64,000 nucleotides of DNA from positions 62,001 through 126,000 of the forward strand of contig CAWEUI010000020.1 in the NCBI GenBank assembly GCA_963812195.1, read 5' to 3'. Source of the DNA: ZC4RG30 sp963812195. GTDB lineage: Bacteria; Pseudomonadota; Gammaproteobacteria; Steroidobacterales; Steroidobacteraceae. The notes beneath the pieces were generated by a model. The model saw only the letters and a list, made by a program, of their open reading frames with translations. It was not told where the DNA came from and did no database searches. Positions 18,530-26,704 of the stretch are shown piece after piece. A program made the position numbers and the translations under genes. Position 1 is the first letter of the stretch. Each line of letters starts with the position of its first letter.

Positions 18530-19003
18530 TCAGCGCAGATCGGGCGGCGGGCCGCCCGGCCCCCTGCCCGGACCGCGTCCGAGCTGCCCGGGTACCGGGC
18601 GCAGATCTTGCGGGAAGAGCTTGTTCAGATCCTGCAATGCGGCGTCGACTGCCGCCACGGCGCTGGTGATCTTCGCCTCATCGTTGCTCTTGCTGAGCTC
18701 GGCCACCTGGTCCGAGGCAGCCAGCGCCTTGCCCATGGCGCGCTCGACCTGAGCCTTGAAGGGTGCCGGATCACCGGCCACCGCATCGCGCATGGCCTGA
18801 CTGGCCTCCTTGAACTCCTGGCACTCATGCGGCAACCGCGCATAGGCATGCGAAGGCAATTTGCTGGCCATGTCGCTGTGCACGTATGCGAGCACGCGCA
18901 GCGCATTCTTCACGGCATCAGGCGACTTCGGAGCCGCGGCAAGCGCGGCGGCGGCCAGGACAAGGGACAACAGCACGGCAACACGGCGGAATCGAGGCTT
19001 CAT
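18530..19003 (-). CDS. Small exported helical protein of unknown function
   Basis: 157 residues from ATG 19003 (AGGAG five bases upstream). A signal peptide (MKPRFRR then a hydrophobic stretch to about 25, ending AAA) precedes a mostly helical Ala/Lys/Glu-rich domain with a single cysteine in LPHECQEF and a Pro/Gly/Arg-rich disordered tail. No heme motif is visible. Its start overlaps the stop of the azurin-like gene (TCATGA), so the two are co-translated and may act together in the periplasm. I do not recognise the family. Confidence 0.6.
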   Translation of the reverse strand: MKPRFRRVAVLLSLVLAAAALAAAPKSPDAVKNALRVLAYVHSDMASKLPSHAYARLPHECQEFKEASQAMRDAVAGDPAPFKAQVERAMGKALAASDQVAELSKSNDEAKITSAVAAVDAALQDLNKLFPQDLRPVPGQLGRGPGRGPGGPPPDLR

Positions 19004-19485
19004 GATGGACTCCTTGGTAGTACGTGCAAGACACCCCACATGCTTTGGGCATGTCCGGGGAAGGTGCAGATGTAGAGGTAGTCGCCCGCCGCCGGCGCGG
19101 TGAATTCGGTGGTGACGACCTGCCCCCTGTCGCAGACCGGTGTGGCCGCGATGATGTCCGGGTCAACCTGCGGGATCCAGCCACTTGCTTCGCCTGCGGC
19201 GTTCGCGGCGGCAATCACGGCGTCGAAGGTATGCGGTTTGATCAACACCCAGTTGTGCTGGAAATTCACGTATTTCGCCGCGTTGTGAAACGCGAGTCGT
19301 ACGTGATCGCCACTGTGGCAGGTGAGCTGCCTGGGCTTGAAGACCAGCAGATCACCGTCGCTGGCAACCTCCAGGCCCACTTCGGGCGGGGCGGGAGGCT
19401 TGCGTGCGCAGGCCGCCAGCGCCAGCGGTGCAAGGCCGGCGCCCAACACAAACCAGCGACGGTCCCGGATGGCGGCCTCCCCCAT
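19000..19485 (-). CDS. Azurin/plastocyanin-like type-1 copper lipoprotein
   Basis: 161 residues from ATG 19485. The N-terminus combines a twin-arginine-like stretch (RDRRWFVLGA) with a lipobox LAAC (Cys26), so the protein is probably exported and lipid-anchored. The cupredoxin domain has the four type-1 copper ligands in the azurin order: His77 (in FQHNW), Cys140, His145 and Met149 (in YICTFPGHAQSMWG). Blue-copper proteins shuttle electrons in the periplasm. It is encoded directly upstream of, and overlapping, the small helical exported protein. Its physiological partner (denitrification, terminal oxidase or other) cannot be inferred from the neighbours. Confidence 0.85.
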   Translation of the reverse strand: MGEAAIRDRRWFVLGAGLAPLALAACARKPPAPPEVGLEVASDGDLLVFKPRQLTCHSGDHVRLAFHNAAKYVNFQHNWVLIKPHTFDAVIAAANAAGEASGWIPQVDPDIIAATPVCDRGQVVTTEFTAPAAGDYLYICTFPGHAQSMWGVLHVLPRSPS

Positions 19486-19567
19486 GCCGTGGATGCTACG
19501 CGCCTGGAGCCGGGATCGCGATGCGGAGCGCTTGAACGGCCGGGCGACCGTTCGCGAATGCGCAGCT

Positions 19568-21358
19568 TCAGCCCACGTCGAGAATGACGCTGGTGTTCGC
19601 CGACTCACGCTCCATCAGCGTGGCGACGGCCGCGTCCAGCGGCTCGGCCTTGCCGAACAGGTACCCCTGCCCGAAATCCACGCCCAGCTTGCGCAGCAGG
19701 TCGGACTGCTCGGCGCTCTCCACGTGCTCACCGACGGTCTGCAGCACGAAGTCGCGCGCCAGTTGCACCATGCCGCGGACGGCGGCTTCCGAGCGCGTGT
19801 TGGTGGTGATGTCACGGACAAAGCTGCCGTCGATCTTCAGGCGCGTAACCGGCAACTGATGCACGTAGGCCAGCGAGTTCGCGCCGGTGCCGAAGTCGTC
19901 GATGGCAATGCCGCAACCGACCGCACGCAGGCGGCGCATGGCGTCTCCCGCCCGCTGCAGGTCGGACAGCGCCACCTGCTCGGTGACTTCCACCACGATG
20001 CAGCCGGGCGAGATCTTCGCGCGGCGCAGCTCCTCGATGAAATGCCCGGTGAACTCCGGATCGCACAGCGACTGGCCGGAGACATTGATCGACACCGTGA
20101 TGCGCTGGCGCGCCAGCACCTGCCGATGCGGCGCCAGGATCTGGAACGCCTGGTCGACGACGTAGCGATCCAGCACCGACAGCAGATGGTGGCGCTGGGC
20201 GACTTCGATCAGCTTGTGGGAATAGGCCTCCCCCTTGTCCGTCCCGCCGCGGGCCTTGAGCAGCAGCTCGAAACCCAGCGGATGCTTGCCGTCGCGCAGC
20301 GACACAATCGGCTGCGCGTGCAGTTCCAGCTCCCCGGCGGCAATGGCTTCCAGCAGTGCGGTGGCCGCGAAGTCCTCGCCCTGGCGGCGAATGACCGTGG
20401 CATCGTCGGCCTGGCGGGTCTCGATGCGCGAACGACCGCGTTCCTTGGCCAGCTCCAGCACCAGATCGGCGGCGAGCAACGCCTGATCCAGCGAATCCGG
20501 AGAGAAGTCGTATTCGACGATGCCGCAGGTGCAGGACAGGCGCGCGGCACTGGTTTCGCCTTCGAAGGCCACGCTGCGCAATGTGTGCTGGATGCGCTCC
20601 ACGATGCGCACGGCGCCGGCGGCATCGAATACCGGCACGGCCACGGCGAACTTGCCGCCGCCCAGGTGCGCGACCAGAGAGCCTTCGGGCAGCAGCGGTA
20701 CGCTGAGCAGGCGCCCCATGGCCGCGACGGCCTCGTCGCCGCCGCTCACGCCGCGGGTATGGTTGACGGTACGCAGGCCATCCAGCTCGGCCAGCACCAG
20801 CGAGCCGCCGGGCTTCTCGCCGTAGGCAATGGCCGTGCGCAGCCCGAAGCGCGACAGGTGGCCGGTGATCGCGTCCACCTCACGCATCAGGCGGCGGGCC
20901 AGCCGCAATGCCTGCACCTGGGCCAGCACGGTGGACCAGGTGTCGAAGCGCGGCGCATCCTGCGCGCGGGCGAACACCAGCCAGGCCGGCGAACGCGACG
21001 ACACGCTGTCCATGGAGATGATCATCAGGCGACAGGCGGCACCGGCCTCCTCGCCCTGCACGATGCGCGCGAGTCCTTCGGCAGCATCCTGCTGGGCCGC
21101 GACGCGTTCGGAGAGATTGTTGAACTCGGCCGTGATCGCGGCCGGCACCGGAGCATCTTTGGTCGCCAGTGGCACACGCAGACCACAGCCCGGCATCCAC
21201 AGCATCACCGCGTCGGCATGCATGCGCTCGGCCGCGTCGCGCAACGCCTCGACCATGGACACACGCGGATCGACCCGCCGGCGCATCTCGCGCCCGAGTT
21301 TCATGAACGAGAGGTCCGGGCCGTAGCGACCGCTCGGGCTGCTATCCTTAGATTCCAT
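19568..21358 (-). CDS. EAL-domain c-di-GMP phosphodiesterase with degenerate GGDEF domain
   Basis: 596 residues from ATG 21358; the longer open frame overlaps the divergent Nudix gene and is not coding there. There is no TM segment or signal peptide. An uncharacterised N-terminal region precedes a GGDEF-like domain in which the active-site signature reads GGGKF, so diguanylate cyclase activity is unlikely. The C-terminal EAL domain keeps the key residues: Glu in GFELLLK, Asn in INVSG, the pair in AIDDFGTG, Lys in LKIDGSF and Gln in GQGYLFG. It may therefore hydrolyse c-di-GMP, with the dead GGDEF as a possible GTP-binding regulator. It is divergent from the Nudix gene (93-base shared upstream region). 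Confidence 0.85.
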   Translation of the reverse strand: MESKDSSPSGRYGPDLSFMKLGREMRRRVDPRVSMVEALRDAAERMHADAVMLWMPGCGLRVPLATKDAPVPAAITAEFNNLSERVAAQQDAAEGLARIVQGEEAGAACRLMIISMDSVSSRSPAWLVFARAQDAPRFDTWSTVLAQVQALRLARRLMREVDAITGHLSRFGLRTAIAYGEKPGGSLVLAELDGLRTVNHTRGVSGGDEAVAAMGRLLSVPLLPEGSLVAHLGGGKFAVAVPVFDAAGAVRIVERIQHTLRSVAFEGETSAARLSCTCGIVEYDFSPDSLDQALLAADLVLELAKERGRSRIETRQADDATVIRRQGEDFAATALLEAIAAGELELHAQPIVSLRDGKHPLGFELLLKARGGTDKGEAYSHKLIEVAQRHHLLSVLDRYVVDQAFQILAPHRQVLARQRITVSINVSGQSLCDPEFTGHFIEELRRAKISPGCIVVEVTEQVALSDLQRAGDAMRRLRAVGCGIAIDDFGTGANSLAYVHQLPVTRLKIDGSFVRDITTNTRSEAAVRGMVQLARDFVLQTVGEHVESAEQSDLLRKLGVDFGQGYLFGKAEPLDAAVATLMERESANTSVILDVG

Positions 21359-21451
21359 TCGGCGTACAAGGGGCTGGTTTCCCAGAGCACATGATGGGCC
21401 CGGACCCGTGTTGCGGATGTGATGTCGGTCGCAGCCCCTTGACGCAATGTC

Positions 21452-22018
21452 ATGATGAAAAAGCGCTTCTGTACATATTGCGGACAGGCCACCGTGGTCG
21501 AGGTGCCAGCCGGGGACAACCGGCCGCGCCGTGTCTGTCCCGCATGCAAGGTCGTCCACTACGAGAACCCGCTGATCGTGGTCGGCTGCGTGCCGGAATA
21601 CGAAGGGCGCATCCTGCTGTGCCGCCGCGCCATCGAGCCGCGCCGCGGCTACTGGACGATGCCGGCCGGGTTCATGGAACTGAACGAGACGCTCGAGGAC
21701 GGCGCCGCGCGCGAATGCCTGGAAGAGGCCCTGGCCCAGGTGGACATCGGCACGCCGCTGGCGCTGGTCAACGTGCCCGAGGCCGGCCAGGTGCACGTTT
21801 TCTTCCGCGCCCGCATGAGTTCGGAAGCATTTGGTGCCGGCGAGGAGAGCCTCGAGGCGCGGCTGGTCGAACCGGGCGGGATACCCTGGGATGAACTGGC
21901 CTTCCCGTCAACGCGCTATGCGTTGCAGCAGTACGTGGCCGATCGCGAGGCCGGCGTGGAGGCCATGCACGTCACGACTCTGTCGCGGCGACTTTTCGGG
22001 CTAGAATCGCGCGCCTGA
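21452..22018 (+). CDS. Nudix hydrolase with N-terminal zinc ribbon
   Basis: 188 residues. An N-terminal zinc ribbon (CTYCG...CPAC) is followed by the Nudix box G-x5-E-x7-RE-x2-EE (GFMELNETLEDGAARECLEEA, at about 72-92). Zinc-ribbon Nudix enzymes include NADH pyrophosphatases and FAD/ADP-ribose hydrolases; without the NudC SQPWPFPxS motif the substrate stays open. Met1 and Met2 are both possible starts. It lies 17 bases upstream of fdxA and is probably co-transcribed with it. Confidence 0.85.
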   Translation: MMKKRFCTYCGQATVVEVPAGDNRPRRVCPACKVVHYENPLIVVGCVPEYEGRILLCRRAIEPRRGYWTMPAGFMELNETLEDGAARECLEEALAQVDIGTPLALVNVPEAGQVHVFFRARMSSEAFGAGEESLEARLVEPGGIPWDELAFPSTRYALQQYVADREAGVEAMHVTTLSRRLFGLESRA

Positions 22019-22035
22019 GAGTATCTGGAGAGCGC

Positions 22036-22359
22036 ATGACCTTCGTCGTCACCGAAAACTGCATCAAGTGCAAGTACATGGACTGCGTGGAAGTGTGCCC
22101 GGTGGACTGCTTCCACGAGGGCCCCAATTTCCTGGTGATCGACCCGGACGAGTGCATCGACTGTACGCTGTGCGAACCGGAGTGCCCGGCCGAGGCGATC
22201 TTCTCCGAGGATGAAGTGCCCGCCGACCAGAAGGATTTCCTGAAGATCAATGCGGATCTGGCCAAGGATTGGCCGGTGATCACCGAGAAGAAGCCGGGGC
22301 CGGAAGACGGCAAGGAGTGGGACGGCAAGCCGGGAAAGAGGGAACTGCTGGAGCGCTGA
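22036..22359 (+). CDS. fdxA: 7Fe/8Fe ferredoxin FdxA
   Basis: 107 residues, the FdxA/Azotobacter FdI-type length. The two cluster motifs are CIKCKYMDCVEVCPVDC (9-25) and CIDCTLCEPECP, the arrangement of ferredoxins carrying one 3Fe-4S and one 4Fe-4S cluster, followed by the usual C-terminal acidic/Lys-rich extension. It is a soluble cytoplasmic electron carrier. GGAGAG lies five bases before the ATG. It is convergent with dsbC. Confidence 0.95.
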   Translation: MTFVVTENCIKCKYMDCVEVCPVDCFHEGPNFLVIDPDECIDCTLCEPECPAEAIFSEDEVPADQKDFLKINADLAKDWPVITEKKPGPEDGKEWDGKPGKRELLER

Positions 22360-22407
22360 ACTGCCGGGGCTTCGCGCCGGGCGTGAGCGCCGCCACCCGG
22401 GGTTTGT

Positions 22408-23235
22408 TCAGTTCGCGCGCTTCGCCGTGGCGATGCTGTCCTTGATGTAAGCCAGCAGGTCCTGCGGCCCCAGGTAGCCGGGCAGCAACTCCCCGGTCTC
22501 CAGCACGATGCCCGGCGTTCCGGTGACGCCCTGCTCACGGCCCAGCTTGTAATCGCGCGCCACCGGGTCGTTGGCGCAGCGCCTCATCTCGATGGGCTCA
22601 TCGTTGGTGGCGCGCGTGAACGCCAGCTTGCGATCCTTCGCGCACCACACCGCTTCGGCCCGATACCAGGACTCGGTGTCCGGGCCGGTGCGCGGATAGA
22701 ACAGGTAGCGCACGCGGATGCCGAGCCTGTTGTAGTCGGCGATCTGCGAATGCAGCTTGCGGCACCACGGACAATCCACGTCGGTGAAAACCGTGATGGT
22801 GTGTGTGGCGTCGGCCGGGCCGTACACCAGCATCTGCGAATCCGGGATAGCCGCCAGCTTCGCCAGCCGCGAGCGCCACAGCGGCATCTGCAATTCGCGC
22901 CGGCGCGCCTCGGTCAGGTTGGGAAAATCCCCGTGGCTGGTGATCCGGTACAGGTCGCCGGAGAACACGTACCTGGCATCGGCGGTGACGTAGGAAACGT
23001 CAGTGCCATGGGTCAGCTCGAAGATGCCCGGCACGGGCGTCGCGCGCAGATCCTGCGGCCTGGCCCCGGGAATCTTCGCCGCCAGCGCAATGCGCGGATC
23101 GCCATCCTGGATATCCGCAGGCGCGGAAGCCGTGGCGGCAGGCGCCGCCGCGGCATCGGCCTGCGCACCCACACTGGCGCCACAGGCCATCAATGGCAGC
23201 ATTGCGCAGCTGATGATCAGCAGACGGATCTTCAT
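22408..23235 (-). CDS. dsbC: Thiol:disulfide interchange protein DsbC
   Basis: 275 residues: exported N-terminus, DsbC/G dimerisation domain (about 45-115) and thioredoxin domain (about 140-270). The active site is CPWC (155-158) in place of the Escherichia coli CGYC; the cis-proline loop TGTPGIV is present. DsbC isomerises wrong disulfides in the periplasm. The signal peptide ends in LMAC-G (Cys18), which resembles a lipobox, so the protein may be lipid-anchored, although Met at -2 is unusual. The order xerD-dsbC is conserved in gammaproteobacteria, which supports the name. Confidence 0.9.
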   Translation of the reverse strand: MKIRLLIISCAMLPLMACGASVGAQADAAAAPAATASAPADIQDGDPRIALAAKIPGARPQDLRATPVPGIFELTHGTDVSYVTADARYVFSGDLYRITSHGDFPNLTEARRRELQMPLWRSRLAKLAAIPDSQMLVYGPADATHTITVFTDVDCPWCRKLHSQIADYNRLGIRVRYLFYPRTGPDTESWYRAEAVWCAKDRKLAFTRATNDEPIEMRRCANDPVARDYKLGREQGVTGTPGIVLETGELLPGYLGPQDLLAYIKDSIATAKRAN

Positions 23236-23260
23236 GGGCGCCAGTCTAGCACCCGCAACG

Positions 23261-24217
23261 TCAGCCGCGCGGATGATGCTGCGAGTGCAGGTCCTTCATG
23301 CGCTCGCGGGCCACATGGGTGTAGATCTGCGTGGTCGACAGGTCGCTGTGACCCAGCAGCATCTGCACCACGCGCAGGTCGGCGCCGTGGTTGAGCAGGT
23401 GCGTGGCAAAGGCGTGGCGCAGGGTGTGCGGCGAGAGTTCCTTCTCGACATTCGCCTTGCGCGCGTAGCGCTTGATGATGTGCCAGAACGCCTGGCGCGT
23501 CATGTGGTCGCCGCGGCGCGTCGGGAACAGGTAGTCGGTGGTCCGGTCCAGCAGGATTTCGCCGCGGCCGGTGCCGATGAATTCACGCAGCCAGCGCACG
23601 GCCTCTTCGCCCAGCGGAATCAGCCGCTCGCGCTCGCCCTTGCCGTGCACGCGCAACACGCCCTGGTTGAGGTTCAGCTGCGAGTACTTCAGCGTGACCA
23701 GTTCGGAAACGCGCAGGCCGGTGGCATACAGCACCTCCAGCATGGTGCGATCGCGCGCGCCCAGCGGATCGGAGACCACCGGCGCGCCGAGCAATGACTC
23801 GACTTCCTCCTCGGTCAGCGACTTGGGCAGCGAACGGCCGATCTTCGGCATCGCGATCTGTGCAGTGGGATCCTCGCGCAGCGTTCCCTCGCGCACGAGA
23901 TGACGGAAGAAACGACGGAACGACGAAAGCTGTCGTGCCGTCGAGCGCGGCCTTGCTCCGGATTCGACTCGCCAGGCGATGAATCCGAGCAGGTCGGCGC
24001 GCGTAGCCTTGGTAATCTGTGTGCCGCGCGCGGCAAGCCAGCGCGACAATGCCATCAGGTCCGCCCGGTAGGCCGCCAGCGTGTTCGAGGACAGCCCGCG
24101 CTCCATCCAGGCGCCATCGAGGAACCGGCTCACGGCCGGATCGATGACGTCTGCAGTGGACTTGGCCACGGCGTTGCTGGCGCTCTTGATCACTGTGCTT
24201 TTCCGGGTGGGGGTCAT
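23261..24217 (-). CDS. xerD: Site-specific tyrosine recombinase XerD
   Basis: 318 residues, about 20 longer than Escherichia coli XerD because of an N-terminal Lys/Ser/Thr-rich extension; a GTG eight codons in is an alternative start. The SAM-like N-domain (FLDGAWMERGLSSNTLAAYRADL) and catalytic domain are standard: the active-site Arg in ATGLRVSEL, HTLRHAFATHLL (His/Arg), LLGHSDLSTTQIYTH (His, Tyr nucleophile). With XerC it resolves chromosome dimers at dif. It is followed by dsbC. This is a core gene, not a mobile-element integrase. Confidence 0.95.
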   Translation of the reverse strand: MTPTRKSTVIKSASNAVAKSTADVIDPAVSRFLDGAWMERGLSSNTLAAYRADLMALSRWLAARGTQITKATRADLLGFIAWRVESGARPRSTARQLSSFRRFFRHLVREGTLREDPTAQIAMPKIGRSLPKSLTEEEVESLLGAPVVSDPLGARDRTMLEVLYATGLRVSELVTLKYSQLNLNQGVLRVHGKGERERLIPLGEEAVRWLREFIGTGRGEILLDRTTDYLFPTRRGDHMTRQAFWHIIKRYARKANVEKELSPHTLRHAFATHLLNHGADLRVVQMLLGHSDLSTTQIYTHVARERMKDLHSQHHPRG

Positions 24218-24348
24218 GGGTAGTTCTGGATGAGCAGTATCGCCACAGTCACGCCGGGGGCTGCGTGATGCCCTTCACAGCTGGGACCAAGCGTTAACAT
24301 AAAGAGACGCAGATCACAGAATACCCCGCGCCCTGCCTGCATACCCCG

Positions 24349-25092
24349 GTGAACCAAAAGAAACTGTCGCGCTGGCTGTTGTTGCCTTACGCCATATGGG
24401 CTTGCACCGCTTTTCTGCTGTTGGGTCTGACGGTGCTGCTGCTGATTCTGCCTGTGCCCTGGCAGTCACTGCGTCGCCGCATGGTGCACCAGGCCGCACG
24501 CGCCGCGCTGTTCGCCGGCGCGATGCCGCTCACCGTGAAAGGCGCGGAAAACCTGCCTGAATCCCCGTGCGTCGTGGTGGCAAACCACGCCAGCTATCTG
24601 GATGGCATTGTCCTGTATGCGGCGTTGCCGCCGCGTTTCGGATTCGTGATCAAACGCGAGATGAGCCGCGTGCCGCTGGCCAATCTGCTGCTCAGACGCA
24701 TCGGCTCGCACTACGTGGACCGCGGGCGCGGCCACAAGGGCGCGCGCGACACGCGCAAGCTGCTCAAGCGCGCGCACGCCGGCGGTGCACTGGCGTTCTT
24801 TCCCGAAGGGACCTTCCATCCGCAGCCGGGCCTGGCCAGATTCCACAGCGGTGCCTTCGCGATCGCCGCGCTGTCACAGCTGCCCGTGGTGCCGGTGGCT
24901 ATCCGTGGCACGCGCGCCGCGCTGCCCGGCGGATCCTTCCTGCCGCGCCCCGGCGTCATTGAAGTGGCAATCGCCCCGCTGCTGGCCGCGCCGGCCTCGA
25001 CCGCCAGCGCCGAGCTGGGCGCCGTCCGGCACGCGGCCCGTCAGGCCATCCTCGCGCGCATTCAGGAACCTGACCTCGCGCCGGACAGCTAA
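24349..25092 (+). CDS. plsC: 1-acyl-sn-glycerol-3-phosphate acyltransferase
   Basis: 247 residues from GTG 24349. A hydrophobic N-terminal membrane segment (about 10-35) precedes the acyltransferase domain: NHASYLD with the catalytic His80 and Asp85, the RIGSHYVDRGRG substrate-binding block and FPEGT at 151-155. It makes phosphatidic acid from lysophosphatidic acid at the inner membrane. It is divergent from xerD across 131 bases and 12 bases upstream of the ETF-quinone oxidoreductase gene. Confidence 0.88.
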   Translation: MNQKKLSRWLLLPYAIWACTAFLLLGLTVLLLILPVPWQSLRRRMVHQAARAALFAGAMPLTVKGAENLPESPCVVVANHASYLDGIVLYAALPPRFGFVIKREMSRVPLANLLLRRIGSHYVDRGRGHKGARDTRKLLKRAHAGGALAFFPEGTFHPQPGLARFHSGAFAIAALSQLPVVPVAIRGTRAALPGGSFLPRPGVIEVAIAPLLAAPASTASAELGAVRHAARQAILARIQEPDLAPDS

Positions 25093-25104
25093 ACTCCCGC
25101 GCCC

Positions 25105-26704
25105 ATGATCGAACGCGACTCGCTCGAATACGACGTACTCATCGTCGGCGGCGGCCCGGCGGGCCTGGCCGCCGCCGTGCGCCTGAAGCAGCTCGATGCC
25201 AGCGCGCAGCATATGCGTACTGGAAAAGGCGGCCACCATGGGCGGGCATACGTTGTCGGGCGCAGTGCTCGACCCCGGCCCCCTGGACGCGTTGTGGCCG
25301 GAGTGGCGCGCGGATCCGCCGGCCATCTGCCAGCCCGTGCTGCGCGACGAGTTCCAGCTGCTGCGGCCCAGCGGCGCGCTGTCCCTGCCATTGCCCGCTG
25401 CACTGCGCAATCACGGCAATGTGATCATCAGCCTGGGCCAGCTGGTTCAGAAGCTCGCCGCGCATGCGGAAAGTCTCGGCGTGGAGGTGCTGCCCGGCTT
25501 CGCCGCGGCGGCGCCATTGTTCGACGCCGCGGGCGCGGTGACCGGTGTACGCGTCGGCGACATGGGGCTGGATGCCGATGGCAATCCCGGTGCGGAGTTC
25601 GCGCCCGGCCCGGACATCCGCGCACGCACCACGATCGTCGCCGAAGGATGCAGGGGCAGCCTGGCGCAGCAGCTGATCGCTCACTTCGGTCTGGACGCCA
25701 ACCGCTCGGCGCAGACCTATGCGCTGGGATTCAAGGAGCTGTGGCAACTGCCCGCCGGACGCGGCACGCCCGGGCTGGTGCAGCACACGCTGGGCTGGCC
25801 ACTGGATGCGGCCAGTTACGGCGGCGGCTTCCTCTACCACCTGGCTGACGAGCAGCTGTACGTCGGCTACGTGGTGGGCCTGGACTACCACGATCCGCGG
25901 CTGGCGCCGTTCGAGGCCTTCCAGCAGTTCAAGCACCATCCGGCGATCCGGCCGTTGCTGGAAGGCGGCGAGATCCTCGCGGCCGGCGCGCGCAGCATCG
26001 CCGCCGGCGGCTGGCAATCCATGCCGCGGCTGGACATGCCGGGTGCGCTGCTGGCCGGTGATGCCGCGGGCACGCTGAATTTCGCCCGGATCAAGGGCAT
26101 TCACCAGGCCCTGCGGTGCGGCATGCTGGCCGCCGAACATGTCCATGACAAGGGCGGCACCGAGGGGTTCGACGCGCGCTGGCGCGCGTCGGCAGGCGGC
26201 CGCGAGCTGCGCAAGGTGCGCAACATCAAGCCGGGCTTCAAGCGCGGCCTGTGGTGGGGGCTGGCCAACGCGGCGTTCGAAACCGCCACCGCAGGGCTTG
26301 CGCCGTGGACGCTGTCCAATTCGGATAACCGCGAGCTGGGCAGGCTGGATGCATTCACCTCACCCGAGAGGCATTGGCAGCCACGCACCCTGCCGCCGCG
26401 CGACCGGCTGGCCTCGGTGTTCTTCGCCAGTACCCAGCACGAGGAACGCCAACCCGTGCATCTGCACGTGGCAGACACTTCGCTGTGCGCCACGCGTTGC
26501 GCCAGCGAATACGGCAATCCCTGCACGCGCTTCTGCCCCGCCGGGGTCTATGAAATGATCGATGACGGCACCGGCAGCACTCGCCTGCAGGTCAACGCCG
26601 CCAACTGCGTGCACTGCAAGGCCTGCGACATCAAGGACCCGTACGGTGTGATCACCTGGACCACGCCCGAGGGCGGCAGCGGCCCGAACTACTCGAACCT
26701 GTGA
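25105..26704 (+). CDS. Electron-transfer flavoprotein-ubiquinone oxidoreductase (frame break)
   Basis: ETF-QO passes electrons from reduced ETF (fatty-acid and amino-acid oxidation) to ubiquinone. The N-terminal frame holds the FAD motif VLIVGGGPAGLAAAVRLKQL. The rest, in a second frame from about 25200, has ICVLEKAATMGGHTLSGAV, the GDAAGTLNFARIKGIHQAL FAD/quinone region, and the C-terminal 4Fe-4S domain (CATRC...PCTRFCPAGVYE...CVHCKACDIKDP). Restoring one GC pair in the run at 25202-25207 yields a 533-residue protein, close to the family's usual 540-550. Its stop overlaps the mgtE start (GTGA). Confidence 0.92.

Noticed and set aside
22360..22407. Possible terminator between convergent fdxA and dsbC (CCGGG...CCCGG)
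   Set aside because: The stem is short and imperfect, and the following T run is only three bases, too weak to annotate.
23261..24217. Tyrosine recombinase considered as a mobile-element integrase that could explain the tRNA-Leu breakpoint
   Set aside because: Length, motifs and the xerD-dsbC order identify core XerD, and it lies 6 kb away with housekeeping genes between.
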